Shown one piece after another: positions 25,537-34,516 of a DNA stretch of 64,000 bases. Source of the DNA: Planctomycetota bacterium (GTDB lineage: Bacteria > Planctomycetota > Planctomycetia > Pirellulales > Lacipirellulaceae); the NCBI GenBank assembly GCA_029781135.1, contig JAKOXH010000071.1, positions 175,825-239,824 on the forward strand, in the 5' to 3' direction. The translations under genes were made by a program, and so were the position numbers. Every line of letters starts with the position of its first letter. Position 1 is the stretch's first letter. Under the pieces are notes generated by a model. The model did not search any database. It saw nothing but the letters and a program-made list of their open reading frames with translations, and was not told the origin of the DNA.

Positions 25537-26532
25537 GTGCCTGAGTTGCTGCGCAATTGGTCCTCCACATTGGTTCTTGCTGGCGTGGTTGCCTGTCATG
25601 TGGCGGCGCAAACGTTCGCCGCTACGCCTGCTGAAGAGCAATCGCAGTCGACGATCAAGCTGGTGGCCGCGAGCGAAATAGACGGCCGGACGGCTATCAA
25701 TGCCGAAAAGGCAAACAACTCAAATGTTCCTTCGACGGAACAAATGCCTGAGCTTTTTCCAGTTGACGCAGCCATGAACTCGCCGTTGAGCGACGGCAGC
25801 GAGACAACTGCGGATACCCCGCCAGATTCTTTGGAATCGTATGCCCCTGGTCATTCAACCGGCGGCACGCCGGGCGAGCGAAGCGACGAATCGTGGAAAC
25901 CCTGGAATTGGCTAGGGCTACGCCACTATTCGACGGATGGTCGCAATGCGGGCATGGGCGTCCCGCTAGTCGGCACAAGTTGGTTGAACCGCCCTTATTA
26001 TGCGGGAATTGAATTGGGACCGGTTTGGATCACCAATCCGCCGCAACCGGACATCAGCCACGATGTTGATTTGCTGGGTGGTTTGTACATTGGCGACGAC
26101 TGGGAATATTACTGGGGCACGGAGTTGGCCGTCGAGCGAGCGACACCCGAGTTGATCAATTCGACGAAGCCGCATGCGGACCGTGGCGATCGAATGATGA
26201 TTTGGACGGCGAACATGCTCTATTATCCGTGGGGCGATTCGCTGTACCGACCCTATTGGCGTTGCGGCGTCGGCGCGCTGGAGATTGATTACGTGAAGGA
26301 CGACGGCCACCGCCGCGACGAAACTTTGTGGGCCTTCCCCGTGGGCATCGGGATTAAGTATCCGTTTCGTCGCTGGCTAGCTTTGCGAGCGGAAGTTAGC
26401 GATACGATCGGCGCGGGCAATAGCGGAGTCGCAGCCCAACATGATTGGTCGCTCTCGTTCGCATTGGAGTGGCGCTTTGGTGCCCATCCCCAATCGTACT
26501 GGCCCTGGAACCCTAGCCGGCATATTTGGTGA
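25537..26532 (+). CDS. Putative outer-membrane beta-barrel protein
   Basis: A 331-residue protein with a signal peptide (about 1-28) and a low-complexity Ser/Thr/Glu region (about 29-115). Residues about 130-325 show alternating aromatic and polar residues in amphipathic strands, for example YYAGIELGPVWITN, DLLGGLYIGDDWEYYWGTELAVE and WSLSFALEWRFG. This fits an OmpA/porin-like eight-stranded barrel. The start is a GTG at 25537, which has no other good alternative nearby; a weak ribosome site precedes it. No homolog was named with confidence. Confidence 0.65.
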   Translation: MPELLRNWSSTLVLAGVVACHVAAQTFAATPAEEQSQSTIKLVAASEIDGRTAINAEKANNSNVPSTEQMPELFPVDAAMNSPLSDGSETTADTPPDSLESYAPGHSTGGTPGERSDESWKPWNWLGLRHYSTDGRNAGMGVPLVGTSWLNRPYYAGIELGPVWITNPPQPDISHDVDLLGGLYIGDDWEYYWGTELAVERATPELINSTKPHADRGDRMMIWTANMLYYPWGDSLYRPYWRCGVGALEIDYVKDDGHRRDETLWAFPVGIGIKYPFRRWLALRAEVSDTIGAGNSGVAAQHDWSLSFALEWRFGAHPQSYWPWNPSRHIW

Positions 26533-26607
26533 GGCCAGGGCATTCATTCGACAAGCCTGCGCCGTCGAACTGGGCGCTCAGGCGATCCGTTCGTCGATGA
26601 TTTCAAT

Positions 26608-27864
26608 TTAGACCTGCACGCGGCGGCGAGCGGTGAATGTCGCCAAAATCGCGGCCATCAGGACGACGACGGTTGAGGGTTCTGGAACGGCCGAAGTCGC
26701 GATCGCGGTGCCAGCTCCTGAGCTGCTAATACTTCCGAACCGTGCCCGCCAAGCAGTGTAATCTTCTTGCGTGACGGTGCCGGGCGTTGTGCCGGCAACT
26801 TCATTCGTCAATTGGAACGAAGTTCCCAGGTGATCGCGCCAGATCACATAGTCGGCGGCGTCGACGACGCCGTTACTGTTGTAGTCGCCCGGAACGCCGG
26901 CGGGCAGCGCGGCAGCTGCCAAGCGAAAACCGGTATAGTTGTACTCCACGGCTGGAGATAAAGTCTCGCGCGTGGCGTTCGACAGATACGTGGCGGTCGA
27001 GTTCCAGCCGCCGCCGCGACGGACGCGCATTCCAGAACCGCCAGACGTTTCATTCCATTCAGCCACATTTCCGCCCTGATCGAACGTGCCATAGGGACTA
27101 TGCGACGATTGGTAGGCGCCGGTTGGAGTCAGCGGGTGAAGTGAATCGCCCGTTGTCGTCACGGTACCGATCTTGTAATTCGCGGAATTGCCCGTGTCAG
27201 CAGAGGGTAAATTGTTATTGGGCGTCGCATCCGAGCCGTTGGGGTAGTCAAAGTAGCTGGTTGTGGCGGCATTGTAGTAGGCCGCTTTGTACCATTCATC
27301 TTCGGTCGGTAAAAACCACGATGCGTTCGCATTACGAGTTATGCTGTTGGCATTGGAGGGAACCGTCGTGCCGCCGAGAAGCGTGTAGGCCCCTGTTTCC
27401 GTACTCCCGGAACCTTGTCCATTGGACATCCAATTGGCAAAGCGGATCGCGTCGTACCAGGAAACGTAATTGACCGGTTTGTCGCCGTAGGTGTAATCAG
27501 TGCCGTTTGGGCCTGCACCCGAAGCACTTGGCTTCACGGAATAGGTGTACGAGCCGATCGTACCGCTGCGTGCGATGCCGCCATCGCCTAACACGCCCAT
27601 GAGCGTGTTGTAAAGCTCGTAGGGATCAGTGGCCGCTTTAGCGTTGAGGAAATCGACGTACTGAGCGTTCGTGACCTCGAACTTGCCAATTTGATACGAT
27701 GTGGTCACACGACCAAAGATCCCAATGATTGTGCCGCCAGGGCCAATAACTGTATCGCCGGTATTGCCGGGGTCGCTGATGGGCACCAGGTCGATGGAAA
27801 CTGCTGCCGACGGCAAGGGTGCAAACGCGGCCGTTAGCGCGATCAACGCAAAGAAGTTCTTCAT
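26608..27864 (-). CDS. Exported SUMF1/FGE-like domain protein with dockerin-like repeats and PEP-CTERM tail
   Basis: A 418-residue protein starting at the ATG at 27864, with an AAAGG ribosome site. Signal peptide (1-21), then a formylglycine-generating-enzyme-like domain (about 30-325): KFEVTNAQYVDFLNA, VNYVSWYDAIRFANWM, FLPTEDEWYKAAYYN, GGNVAEWNE and RRGGGWN. A dockerin-like segment follows (GDYNSNGVVDAADYVIWR and TQEDYTAWRARFG). The end carries VPEP, a hydrophobic helix and RRR, a PEP-CTERM sorting signal. True formylglycine-generating enzymes need a pair of active-site cysteines that I do not see, so this is probably a binding or structural variant. Confidence 0.85.
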   Translation of the reverse strand: MKNFFALIALTAAFAPLPSAAVSIDLVPISDPGNTGDTVIGPGGTIIGIFGRVTTSYQIGKFEVTNAQYVDFLNAKAATDPYELYNTLMGVLGDGGIARSGTIGSYTYSVKPSASGAGPNGTDYTYGDKPVNYVSWYDAIRFANWMSNGQGSGSTETGAYTLLGGTTVPSNANSITRNANASWFLPTEDEWYKAAYYNAATTSYFDYPNGSDATPNNNLPSADTGNSANYKIGTVTTTGDSLHPLTPTGAYQSSHSPYGTFDQGGNVAEWNETSGGSGMRVRRGGGWNSTATYLSNATRETLSPAVEYNYTGFRLAAAALPAGVPGDYNSNGVVDAADYVIWRDHLGTSFQLTNEVAGTTPGTVTQEDYTAWRARFGSISSSGAGTAIATSAVPEPSTVVVLMAAILATFTARRRVQV

Positions 27865-28016
27865 TGGAGCACCTTTCTCTGTATCATTCATTATAGCGAT
27901 GAGGAACAAAGCCAGGCGCGTGCGAGAACGCCGGGGGCGCAAATTGGCGCAGAAAAAGATATAGCCGGTGACAGTTGATCGCTGCTTGCGGCACTTGTTT
28001 TCGCAGAATCAGCAAC

Positions 28017-28054
28017 AAAAAACCGCCTCCCCGGCCATTAGCCCGGAAGGCGGT
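28017..28054 (-). terminator. Rho-independent terminator
   Basis: On the minus strand a GC-rich stem (CACCGCCTTCCGGGC pairing with GGCCGGGGAGGCGG) is followed by GGTTTTTTG, a run of six T. It lies about 60 bases after the stop of the SHD1 gene and would end its transcript. Confidence 0.8.
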
Positions 28055-28116
28055 GATCAGTAAATCGATGCGGTCCTGGCAAATTATTCTGCTTGCCAGT
28101 TCAACTTGTCGCCCAC

Positions 28117-29487
28117 TTAGCGGCTAGCCTGCGCGGTTTGCAGTGCGGTAGCCTGCTGGGCATTGGCTTGCCGTTCGACGAACCGAACATCGTTCTCGCT
28201 CAAGCGAGACAACGAAACCGTCGTGGTGCGACCGTTATCCTTCAGGAGTTGGACCTTGCCATCCAGGAAGCGAACGAGGCGGGCCTGGCAAGTGAAAGTG
28301 CCAGTGTTATCGACCCACTCGCGCATCTCGGTGCTGGCCAACCCACCGGCTTCATGCAGCGTGGCAGGCGAGGCACCGAAAATATCGTCGGCCTTCTTCT
28401 CCTCCTTCTTTTCACCGCCGGCGGGTGGAGTTGTCGGGGAAGTGGCCGGAACTGCTGCTGGTGGAGTTGCTGGGGCCGCAGCAGGGGCCGCCGGTTTTTC
28501 CGCCGGAGCAGCAGCTGGGGCAGGAGCCGCTGGCTTCCCCGCAGACGGGCCAAACAGGTCATCCGCTGGCGCTGCAGCAGCCGGTGCCGCCGGAGGAGCG
28601 GCTGCGGGGGCAGCAGCTGGCGGAGTTTGTGGCGGTGTGGCCGGTGGCGTCGCTGGAGCCGCAGTTGGAGCTGGTGCCGGCGCTTCCGCTGGTTTTTCTG
28701 CCGGTGCGGCTGCCGCGGGCGGAGTGGCGGCTGGCTTCTCGGCTGGTGGGCCGAACAAGTCATTGGCTGGCGCTGCAGCGGCGGGTGCTGCTGGCGGCGC
28801 AGCGGGGGGAGCCGCTGGCGGAGCTTGCGGCGGCGTTGCCGGCGGGGTCACTGGGGCAGCGGCTGGAGCGGGGGCCGGTGCTTGCGCTGGCTTTTCTGCC
28901 GGCACTGCGGCTGGTGCCGGAGCAGCAGCAGGTTTTTCAGGTGCTGGAGCAGATGACGCTGGGGCCTTGAACAGATCGTCGGCGGCTGGCGTCGGCGGAG
29001 CCGGTGGAGCTGGCGCCGCAGCGGCTGGTGCAGGCGCAGGTGCCGCAGTTGGTGCCGGTGGCAATGCAGGAGCCGGAGTGCTTTCGACGGGGCGGGCGAC
29101 TTCCGCTGGTTTAGCAGGAGCCGCGGGTTCGGCAACGGCCGGTGTCGGCTGCGGCGCAGCGGAAGGAGCCGCAGTCGCCGCTGGAGCCGGTTCTTGCGAG
29201 GCCTGGACTGGCGTGCCTTCCATCGCCGACGATTCGCATGTGCTGCAACCGCCACAAGTGTCACAAGTGTCACAGCTACTGCATTCGCTGACAACGACTT
29301 GACCGCAGCAGCTGGCCCAGCCGCCGCAGCAATCACCACACGAAACAGGACCGGCGTAGTAAACCGGTCCGTAGTATTGGTACCCACCGCCCCAGCCGCC
29401 GCCACAATAACGGCAAGCCGCCACAGGGCTAATCGTCGTGATGACAATCAGCAGGCTGACGACGAACAAACGCAGTGTACTTCGCAT
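28117..29487 (-). CDS. Exported Ala/Pro-rich protein with C-terminal SHD1 domain
   Basis: A 456-residue protein starting at the ATG at 29487 with a GGAGAAG ribosome site. A signal peptide (about 1-25) leads into a cysteine-, glycine- and tyrosine-rich stretch (about 26-90, CRYCGGGWGGG and similar). The middle (about 95-370) is very long Ala/Pro-rich low complexity in which LFGP/DDLF-type units repeat several times. The C-terminus (about 395-445) is an SHD1 domain (SLA1 homology 1): REWVDNTGTFTCQARLVRF, GKVQLLKDNG and LSENDVRFV. SHD1 domains in bacteria occur mainly in planctomycetes. A role in the cell surface is inferred. Confidence 0.85.
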   Translation of the reverse strand: MRSTLRLFVVSLLIVITTISPVAACRYCGGGWGGGYQYYGPVYYAGPVSCGDCCGGWASCCGQVVVSECSSCDTCDTCGGCSTCESSAMEGTPVQASQEPAPAATAAPSAAPQPTPAVAEPAAPAKPAEVARPVESTPAPALPPAPTAAPAPAPAAAAPAPPAPPTPAADDLFKAPASSAPAPEKPAAAPAPAAVPAEKPAQAPAPAPAAAPVTPPATPPQAPPAAPPAAPPAAPAAAAPANDLFGPPAEKPAATPPAAAAPAEKPAEAPAPAPTAAPATPPATPPQTPPAAAPAAAPPAAPAAAAPADDLFGPSAGKPAAPAPAAAPAEKPAAPAAAPATPPAAVPATSPTTPPAGGEKKEEKKADDIFGASPATLHEAGGLASTEMREWVDNTGTFTCQARLVRFLDGKVQLLKDNGRTTTVSLSRLSENDVRFVERQANAQQATALQTAQASR

Positions 29488-29675
29488 GTCTTCTTCTCCG
29501 GAATCAAGAGCGGTTGCTGGCAAGCCGAGAAGGCCTGCTGCAAACATTTTATAGTAATTACGTGCCCCTCGAAAATCAAACGACGGGGCCAAACGAATGG
29601 CCCCTTGAAAGGTTAGGTTTTTACCCCTCAAATCGATTACAACTGGTGCAATCGGCCTGTCAAAACTCCTTGTTT

Positions 29676-30509
29676 TCAGCCGTTCGGCGCAGCTGCCGGA
29701 GCATTTTCCGGCGATGCCGCGTTGTTCTCGGTTGCGGCGGCGGGCTTGGCAAACTCGGGAAACTCAAACTGGTAAATCCGGCTGATCGTGCCGCGAACCG
29801 TGGTGGCCTTTTGAGTCACCAGTTTTGCCTCGTTACGGTGCTGTTCATCGGCCCGATGCCATTCGTCGGTTAGTTGCTTGCGAGCCTCGGGACCGGTCGA
29901 AGTTTCCCAAATCCGGACGGCTCGTTCGTAGAGCTCACCACCGCGGGTGTACCACAGACCCAATTGGCGGCCGAAACGGAGGGCTTCATCGTCGACCGAT
30001 TGAGTGGGAACCGCTTCGACGGCCTTGGCGGCAAAGCGGCAAATCCGCCCTTTGACGGCGAAGACTTTGGCCGCATTGGGAGTACTAAATGCCGACTCGG
30101 CATCACGCTGTAAATCAGCCTCGCCGAGCGCGATTTCATTGAGCCTGGTCCAATAGGCCAGCGTTCGTTCTTTCGTAGGTAATTGGGCCTCTGCGTCGGC
30201 GGCGGCAGCTGCCGGGTCCGCAGTGGCGCCGTCGGTCTTGCCCGTACGAAGCACGGCGATTTGATTTCGCAACGAGCCTAGCTCTTCACGGAGCGTGGTG
30301 ACGAGCTGCTCGCGCGTCATCGCTTTGTCGAGTGGCGGTGTCGGCCGGAGCTGCGCCGGCACTTTATCTAAAAGCTGCGATTCGTCGAGTGCATCGTACG
30401 CGAGGTGTTTGACATCGATGCCCAGGTATATGGCGCCGAGATAAGCACCGCCTAACAAAGCGACCAGGCAGCCAAGAAACTCGAGCGTCGTGAGCCCACG
30501 TGAGTCCAT
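29676..30509 (-). CDS. Membrane-anchored protein of unknown function
   Basis: A 277-residue protein starting at ATG 30509; longer upstream codons do not look native. One hydrophobic N-terminal segment (FLGCLVALLGGAYLGAIYLG, residues about 10-30) serves as a membrane anchor. The rest is helical, with a linker rich in Ala/Asp at about 100-115 and further helices to the end. It may be an outward- or inward-facing single-pass protein; orientation is uncertain. No family was recognised. It lies 188 bases upstream of the SHD1 gene on the same strand and could belong to the same transcript. Confidence 0.7.
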   Translation of the reverse strand: MDSRGLTTLEFLGCLVALLGGAYLGAIYLGIDVKHLAYDALDESQLLDKVPAQLRPTPPLDKAMTREQLVTTLREELGSLRNQIAVLRTGKTDGATADPAAAAADAEAQLPTKERTLAYWTRLNEIALGEADLQRDAESAFSTPNAAKVFAVKGRICRFAAKAVEAVPTQSVDDEALRFGRQLGLWYTRGGELYERAVRIWETSTGPEARKQLTDEWHRADEQHRNEAKLVTQKATTVRGTISRIYQFEFPEFAKPAAATENNAASPENAPAAAPNG

Positions 30510-31044
30510 TTCGCGGGGTTTGTGGAAGGCCTGAAGCCTCTTTCGTTTCGCGCTACACATCTTTCGACTCTTCGGTGATTTTGGACTATCAACGCGACGG
30601 CGAGGGAAACTCACTTAGAAAGTGTAGGTTGAAGGTTCGACTTACTCTGGTTATTTCTCCGTTCGTGCTGCGGCCTGGAGGGGCGCTAATTAACAGTTGT
30701 ACGAGTAGCAAGGGTGAAAACGAAAATGCGCTTGCGGTAACAATCGCCTCCGCTCGTGGTGCGCCGAGCGTCGAATGTCTTCAGGCAATGTCAAGCGTAA
30801 ATTGTCGGCTGCGCCATGATAATACCGCCGATGGAACGGCAAAACACGTAAGATTAGAACCATGTTTGATTCCCAGTGTTGGCCAACGCCGATCGGGAAA
30901 AGTAATGGGAATCAGCAACCTCTCGCTTGATGAGCAGTTGTTGCGCTTTCAGGAACCACCTATAATTTCGTAGAGTCCGTCGATGGATCACCCAAGGCAG
31001 AGAAAATTGTTTCTACCGCCATGTGGGCGAACGTTCGCTGAATC
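30510..31044. other. Divergent intergenic region, no gene recognised
   Basis: This 535-base gap separates a minus-strand membrane gene from the plus-strand PAS-GAF-receiver gene. It is moderately AT-rich, with no repeat, no convincing reading frame and no recognised RNA gene. It probably holds divergent promoters. Confidence 0.45.
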
Positions 31045-32823
31045 GTGTCGCCCGTGAAAGTTTGCGTCGTGTACGAACCAGTGGCTTCGCAACCAGAGAG
31101 CGCGTCGAGCATTCAGGAGGCGGCTTCGGCACCCAAGATCCTGTGTCTGGGCGGGACGCACGATTCCCAGGTAACTCTGCGAGAACGTTTTGGCGACGAG
31201 GTGCAAGTCGTCGAAGTCTCGCCGGCGCGGGCGATCTCGCACCTGGGTAGCGGCGAATACGTCGGCATTTACGCCGACGCCGACCACTTTAGCGAAATCG
31301 TCAATGTTGCGCGCTTGATGCAGAACGAACGGATTCTGCAAGGCATGCCCGACGGTGTAGTGCTCCTTGCTGAGGACAACACCATTCTTTGGGGCAACGG
31401 TCGGTTGCGCGAGTGGACGGGCCGCGAGGAAATCGTCGGCGCAAATTTTTACGACGTAATGGGGACCCCAGAGATTCTCGGGCCTGATTTTTGCCCGTTC
31501 CATACAGCACTTGCAACCGGCCGGGCGAGTGGCTCGACATTACGCTGTTTTCAGAACCGGTACATGCGCGTACATGCGGCGCCAGTGTTCGGCGGCGAAG
31601 GCAAACCGCAACATCTGGTGGTCACGATCCGCGAGGTGACCGACGAAGTTCTACAGCAGCAGAAACTTTCTGCCATTCATCAGGCCGGGATCGAATTGGC
31701 CGATTTGACGACCGACGAAGTGGCAAAGATGACGGTCGAAGAGCGGATCGAACTGCTGCGGGCCAATATTCTGCACTGCACGCAGGATGTGCTGCACTAC
31801 GACGTGATTGAAATCCGCATGCTCGACCCGAACACGCGCATGCTCGAACCGGTGCTGGCGTTTGGCATGACCGACGAAGCGGCTCAGCGAAAGTTACGCG
31901 CCGATACGGCCGGCAACGGCGTAACCGGGTTTGTAGCCGCCACCGGTAAGAGCTACTTGTGCGAAGATACGAGTGCTGATCCGCTGTATCTCGAAGGCGC
32001 CGCTGGGGCGCGCAGTTCGCTGACCGTACCGGTCATGATGCACGACCGGGTCACGGGTACGCTCAACGTCGAAAGCCCCGAGGCGCGGGCGTTTACGGAA
32101 AGCGACCTGCAATTCCTCGAGATTTTTGCCCGCGACGTGGCGGTGGCCCTCAACACGCTCGAATTGTTGGCGGCGGAAAAGGCCACGACGCTCGCGGTCA
32201 GCGTCGAGGCGATCCATAGTGCCGTGGCTCTGCCGGTGGACGATATTCTCAACGACGCGGTCAACGTGATGGAGCGGTACATCGGCCATGAGCCGGAAGT
32301 CGTTCAACGGCTGCAGCAGATCTTGCGCAATGCCCGCGATATCAAGCAGGTCATTCAAAAAGTTGGCCAGGCGATGGCGCCGGCGGAAGCTCAACCTTCG
32401 GCAGCGAGTGTTGAACTGAGGCCGATTTTGGTGGGCCGACGCGTGCTGGTTGTCGACGCGGATGAAAGCGTTCGCAGTGCGGCCCACGCACTGTTGGAAC
32501 GCTATCGCTGCATCGTGGAAACGGCGCACGACGGTGTGGAAGCGCAGTTCATGGTCCGCAGCCTGGCCGCCGACCAGCATTACGACGCGATCATCGCGGA
32601 CATTCGGCTTCCTGATATGTCGGGCTACGAACTGCTGTTGAAACTCAAAGAGATAATGTCGGCAGTACCGATGGCGCTGATGACCGGGTTTGGTTATGAC
32701 CCGGGGCATTCAATCGTCAAGGCTCGGCAGGCTGGCCTGCAGGCGGTGTTGTATAAGCCGTTCCGACTTGACCAATTGCTTTCCACGGTGGAGCTACTTG
32801 TTACGGGCGCGGGTGCAAAGTAG
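31045..32823 (+). CDS. PAS-GAF-response-regulator signalling protein
   Basis: A 592-residue cytoplasmic protein with an atypical N-terminal domain (residues 30-85), a PAS domain (about 95-210: ILQGMPDGVVLLAEDNTILWGN), and a GAF domain (about 240-370: SSLTVPVMMHDRVTGTLNVES). A helical linker follows, then a receiver domain (about 465-590) with the phospho-acceptor region AIIADIRLPDMSGYELL and the conserved lysine in YKPF. No histidine kinase or output domain is seen, so it probably needs a partner kinase. The start is a GTG at 31045; another GTG is three codons downstream. Confidence 0.85.
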   Translation: MSPVKVCVVYEPVASQPESASSIQEAASAPKILCLGGTHDSQVTLRERFGDEVQVVEVSPARAISHLGSGEYVGIYADADHFSEIVNVARLMQNERILQGMPDGVVLLAEDNTILWGNGRLREWTGREEIVGANFYDVMGTPEILGPDFCPFHTALATGRASGSTLRCFQNRYMRVHAAPVFGGEGKPQHLVVTIREVTDEVLQQQKLSAIHQAGIELADLTTDEVAKMTVEERIELLRANILHCTQDVLHYDVIEIRMLDPNTRMLEPVLAFGMTDEAAQRKLRADTAGNGVTGFVAATGKSYLCEDTSADPLYLEGAAGARSSLTVPVMMHDRVTGTLNVESPEARAFTESDLQFLEIFARDVAVALNTLELLAAEKATTLAVSVEAIHSAVALPVDDILNDAVNVMERYIGHEPEVVQRLQQILRNARDIKQVIQKVGQAMAPAEAQPSAASVELRPILVGRRVLVVDADESVRSAAHALLERYRCIVETAHDGVEAQFMVRSLAADQHYDAIIADIRLPDMSGYELLLKLKEIMSAVPMALMTGFGYDPGHSIVKARQAGLQAVLYKPFRLDQLLSTVELLVTGAGAK

Positions 32824-32853
32824 CCGACGGAAAGCCAGGATCTCGAACTGGTG

Positions 32854-32890
32854 CCTCTCCCTTTGGGAGCGGTTTGGGGGCGAGGGAGCC
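32854..32890. repeat. Decayed REP-like palindrome (CTCTCCCTTTGGGAG)
   Basis: It matches the element at 62478-62520 (CCTCTCCCTTTGGGAG, then a GAGGGAGC end), with mismatches in the middle. A further, reversed remnant is at about 38329-38367. It lies in the 175-base gap upstream of the metallophosphoesterase. Confidence 0.5.
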
Positions 32891-32999
32891 TTGGTAAGTG
32901 TCTGGTAGAGTGCCGTAAGCTTCTAACTCGATTTCATTGCCCTAGTCAGGCAACCCGCGGTAGCCGGGCAGCCATCGATACTCATTCGAAGGATTATTG

Positions 33000-34175
33000 A
33001 TGGCGTATTTCTTGTTGGCCTTGGGTGCGATTGGCCACATGGTGCTGTGGGTGGCGATCATCAACCGCGTTCATTCGCTGGGAATGGCCCGGTTCTGGAT
33101 CAAATTGTTCACGGCCGGTTTCGTGGCGGCGCTCGCGTTCGCACCCGTGGCAGTGGCGAGTATTCTTGCTTGGCAACGGTGGGGTACGCCAACAGGTCTT
33201 ATGCAGTTCGCTGCCACGGCGGCGTGGATTTACGTCGCGCTGTGTGCGGGGTTGTGCATTGTTTCAACCGTACACCGGCTGTATTTGTGGTGGCATCCTG
33301 AACGCGTGGCGCTACCCACTCATAATCTCACGAGGCCCATCCATTTGCATGAGCGGCGACGCGAAATGATCGCCCCGGGAATTCCATCCCTAATCGGTGC
33401 GCTACCCGGCAACCAAGTGTTGAATATCGACTTTCAGGAGAAGGACATCTTTATAGACCGGCTGGCCGCTGCGCACGAGGGATTGCGAATTGCACACCTG
33501 ACCGACTTGCACATGTCGGGACGAATACAGCGCGCGTTCTATGAACATGTGGTCGATGTGATCAATGAGGCCGCGCCGGACATCGTCGCGGTGACGGGCG
33601 ACCTTGTGGAAGGCGATGCGTTCATCGAATGGTTACCAGCAACGTTGGGAAAACTGCGCGGGAAATACGGTGTCTATTGTGTGCTCGGCAATCACGATCG
33701 GCGAGCCAGCGAGGCGAAATTGAAACAACAGCTTGCCGAGTGCAACCTCGTGCATTTGGGAGACAATTGGCGGCAAATCCTCGTAAATGACGTGCCGCTA
33801 ATTCTCGCGGGCAATGAAATGCCGTGGTACGCGCCAGCCGCTGATCTTTCAAATTGTGTCGGCGATAGCGCTAATAGCCGGTTGCTGCGGATTCTGCTTG
33901 CCCACTCGCCCGATCAGTTCCAATGGGCGCAGGCCAACGACATCGATCTCATGATGGCCGGGCACCTGCATGGTGGCCAGGTGCGGTTCCCGATTGTGGG
34001 TGCGATCACTTCGCCGAGCGCTTATGGCGTGCGTTATGTGGCGGGGATTTTTCGTGCCGGAAACACCATCATGCACGTGAGCCGCGGAGTCGGGGCGCTC
34101 ACACCGCTACGAGTAAACTGCCCGCCGGAGATTGCGCTGTTGAAATTGCGCTCCACGATCGGGGAAGCCGAATAG
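33000..34175 (+). CDS. Membrane-associated metallophosphoesterase (calcineurin-like, YkuE/YaeI type)
   Basis: A 391-residue protein. Its N-terminus has three hydrophobic segments (about 1-20, 35-60, 70-95). Residues about 160-380 carry the calcineurin-like phosphoesterase metal site: IAHLTDLHMSG, VAVTGDLVEGD, VLGNHDRR and AGHLHGGQV. These ligands coordinate two metals and make the enzyme cleave phosphomonoester or diester bonds; related proteins act on lipid A precursors or other phospholipids. The ATG at 33000 follows a GAAGG ribosome site. The C-terminus reads GVGALTPLRVNCPPEIALL, as is typical of the YkuE branch. Confidence 0.9.
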   Translation: MAYFLLALGAIGHMVLWVAIINRVHSLGMARFWIKLFTAGFVAALAFAPVAVASILAWQRWGTPTGLMQFAATAAWIYVALCAGLCIVSTVHRLYLWWHPERVALPTHNLTRPIHLHERRREMIAPGIPSLIGALPGNQVLNIDFQEKDIFIDRLAAAHEGLRIAHLTDLHMSGRIQRAFYEHVVDVINEAAPDIVAVTGDLVEGDAFIEWLPATLGKLRGKYGVYCVLGNHDRRASEAKLKQQLAECNLVHLGDNWRQILVNDVPLILAGNEMPWYAPAADLSNCVGDSANSRLLRILLAHSPDQFQWAQANDIDLMMAGHLHGGQVRFPIVGAITSPSAYGVRYVAGIFRAGNTIMHVSRGVGALTPLRVNCPPEIALLKLRSTIGEAE

Positions 34176-34398
34176 CGCGACTTGATCCATCGAACGCCGG
34201 CAGAGTAACACGGAGCGAAACCAGCGAGTTATTCGCTCGTGGCGGGGACCGGAAAAGTTGTCCGGCACCGATGCGCGGACGCTACCACTCGATAGGCCAA
34301 AGAAAATGGGCTAAACCACCACTCTGGGGACGTGATGACGGAGGCGCGATGTTAGGATAGACGGCAACTCACGCCCGAAACGTATTCAGGCTAACAGC

Positions 34399-34488
34399 GT
34401 GTTGAAAAGGAAGACAGGCTCGCGATCCGTCGACGAAAACATCGGGAATGTGCTGTCTCGCGAGCGTGCCTGTCCCCTTTTTCAACAC
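34399..34488. repeat. Palindromic repeat, TGTTGAAAAAGGGGACAGG family, copy 1
   Basis: Arms GTGTTGAAAAGGAAGACAGG and CCTGTCCCCTTTTTCAACAC; inner arms CTCGCG/CGCGAG. It lies in the 340-base gap between the metallophosphoesterase and the Tat oxidoreductase, about 30 bases before the latter's start. The rest of that gap holds nothing recognised. Confidence 0.9.
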
Positions 34489-34516
34489 GCGGTTAATTCC
34501 AAATGGGAAAGGTCGG

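Noticed and set aside
28163..29302. Ala/Gly-rich open frame opposite the SHD1 gene
   Set aside because: Reverse reading of the Ala/Pro repeats; no start signal or domain.
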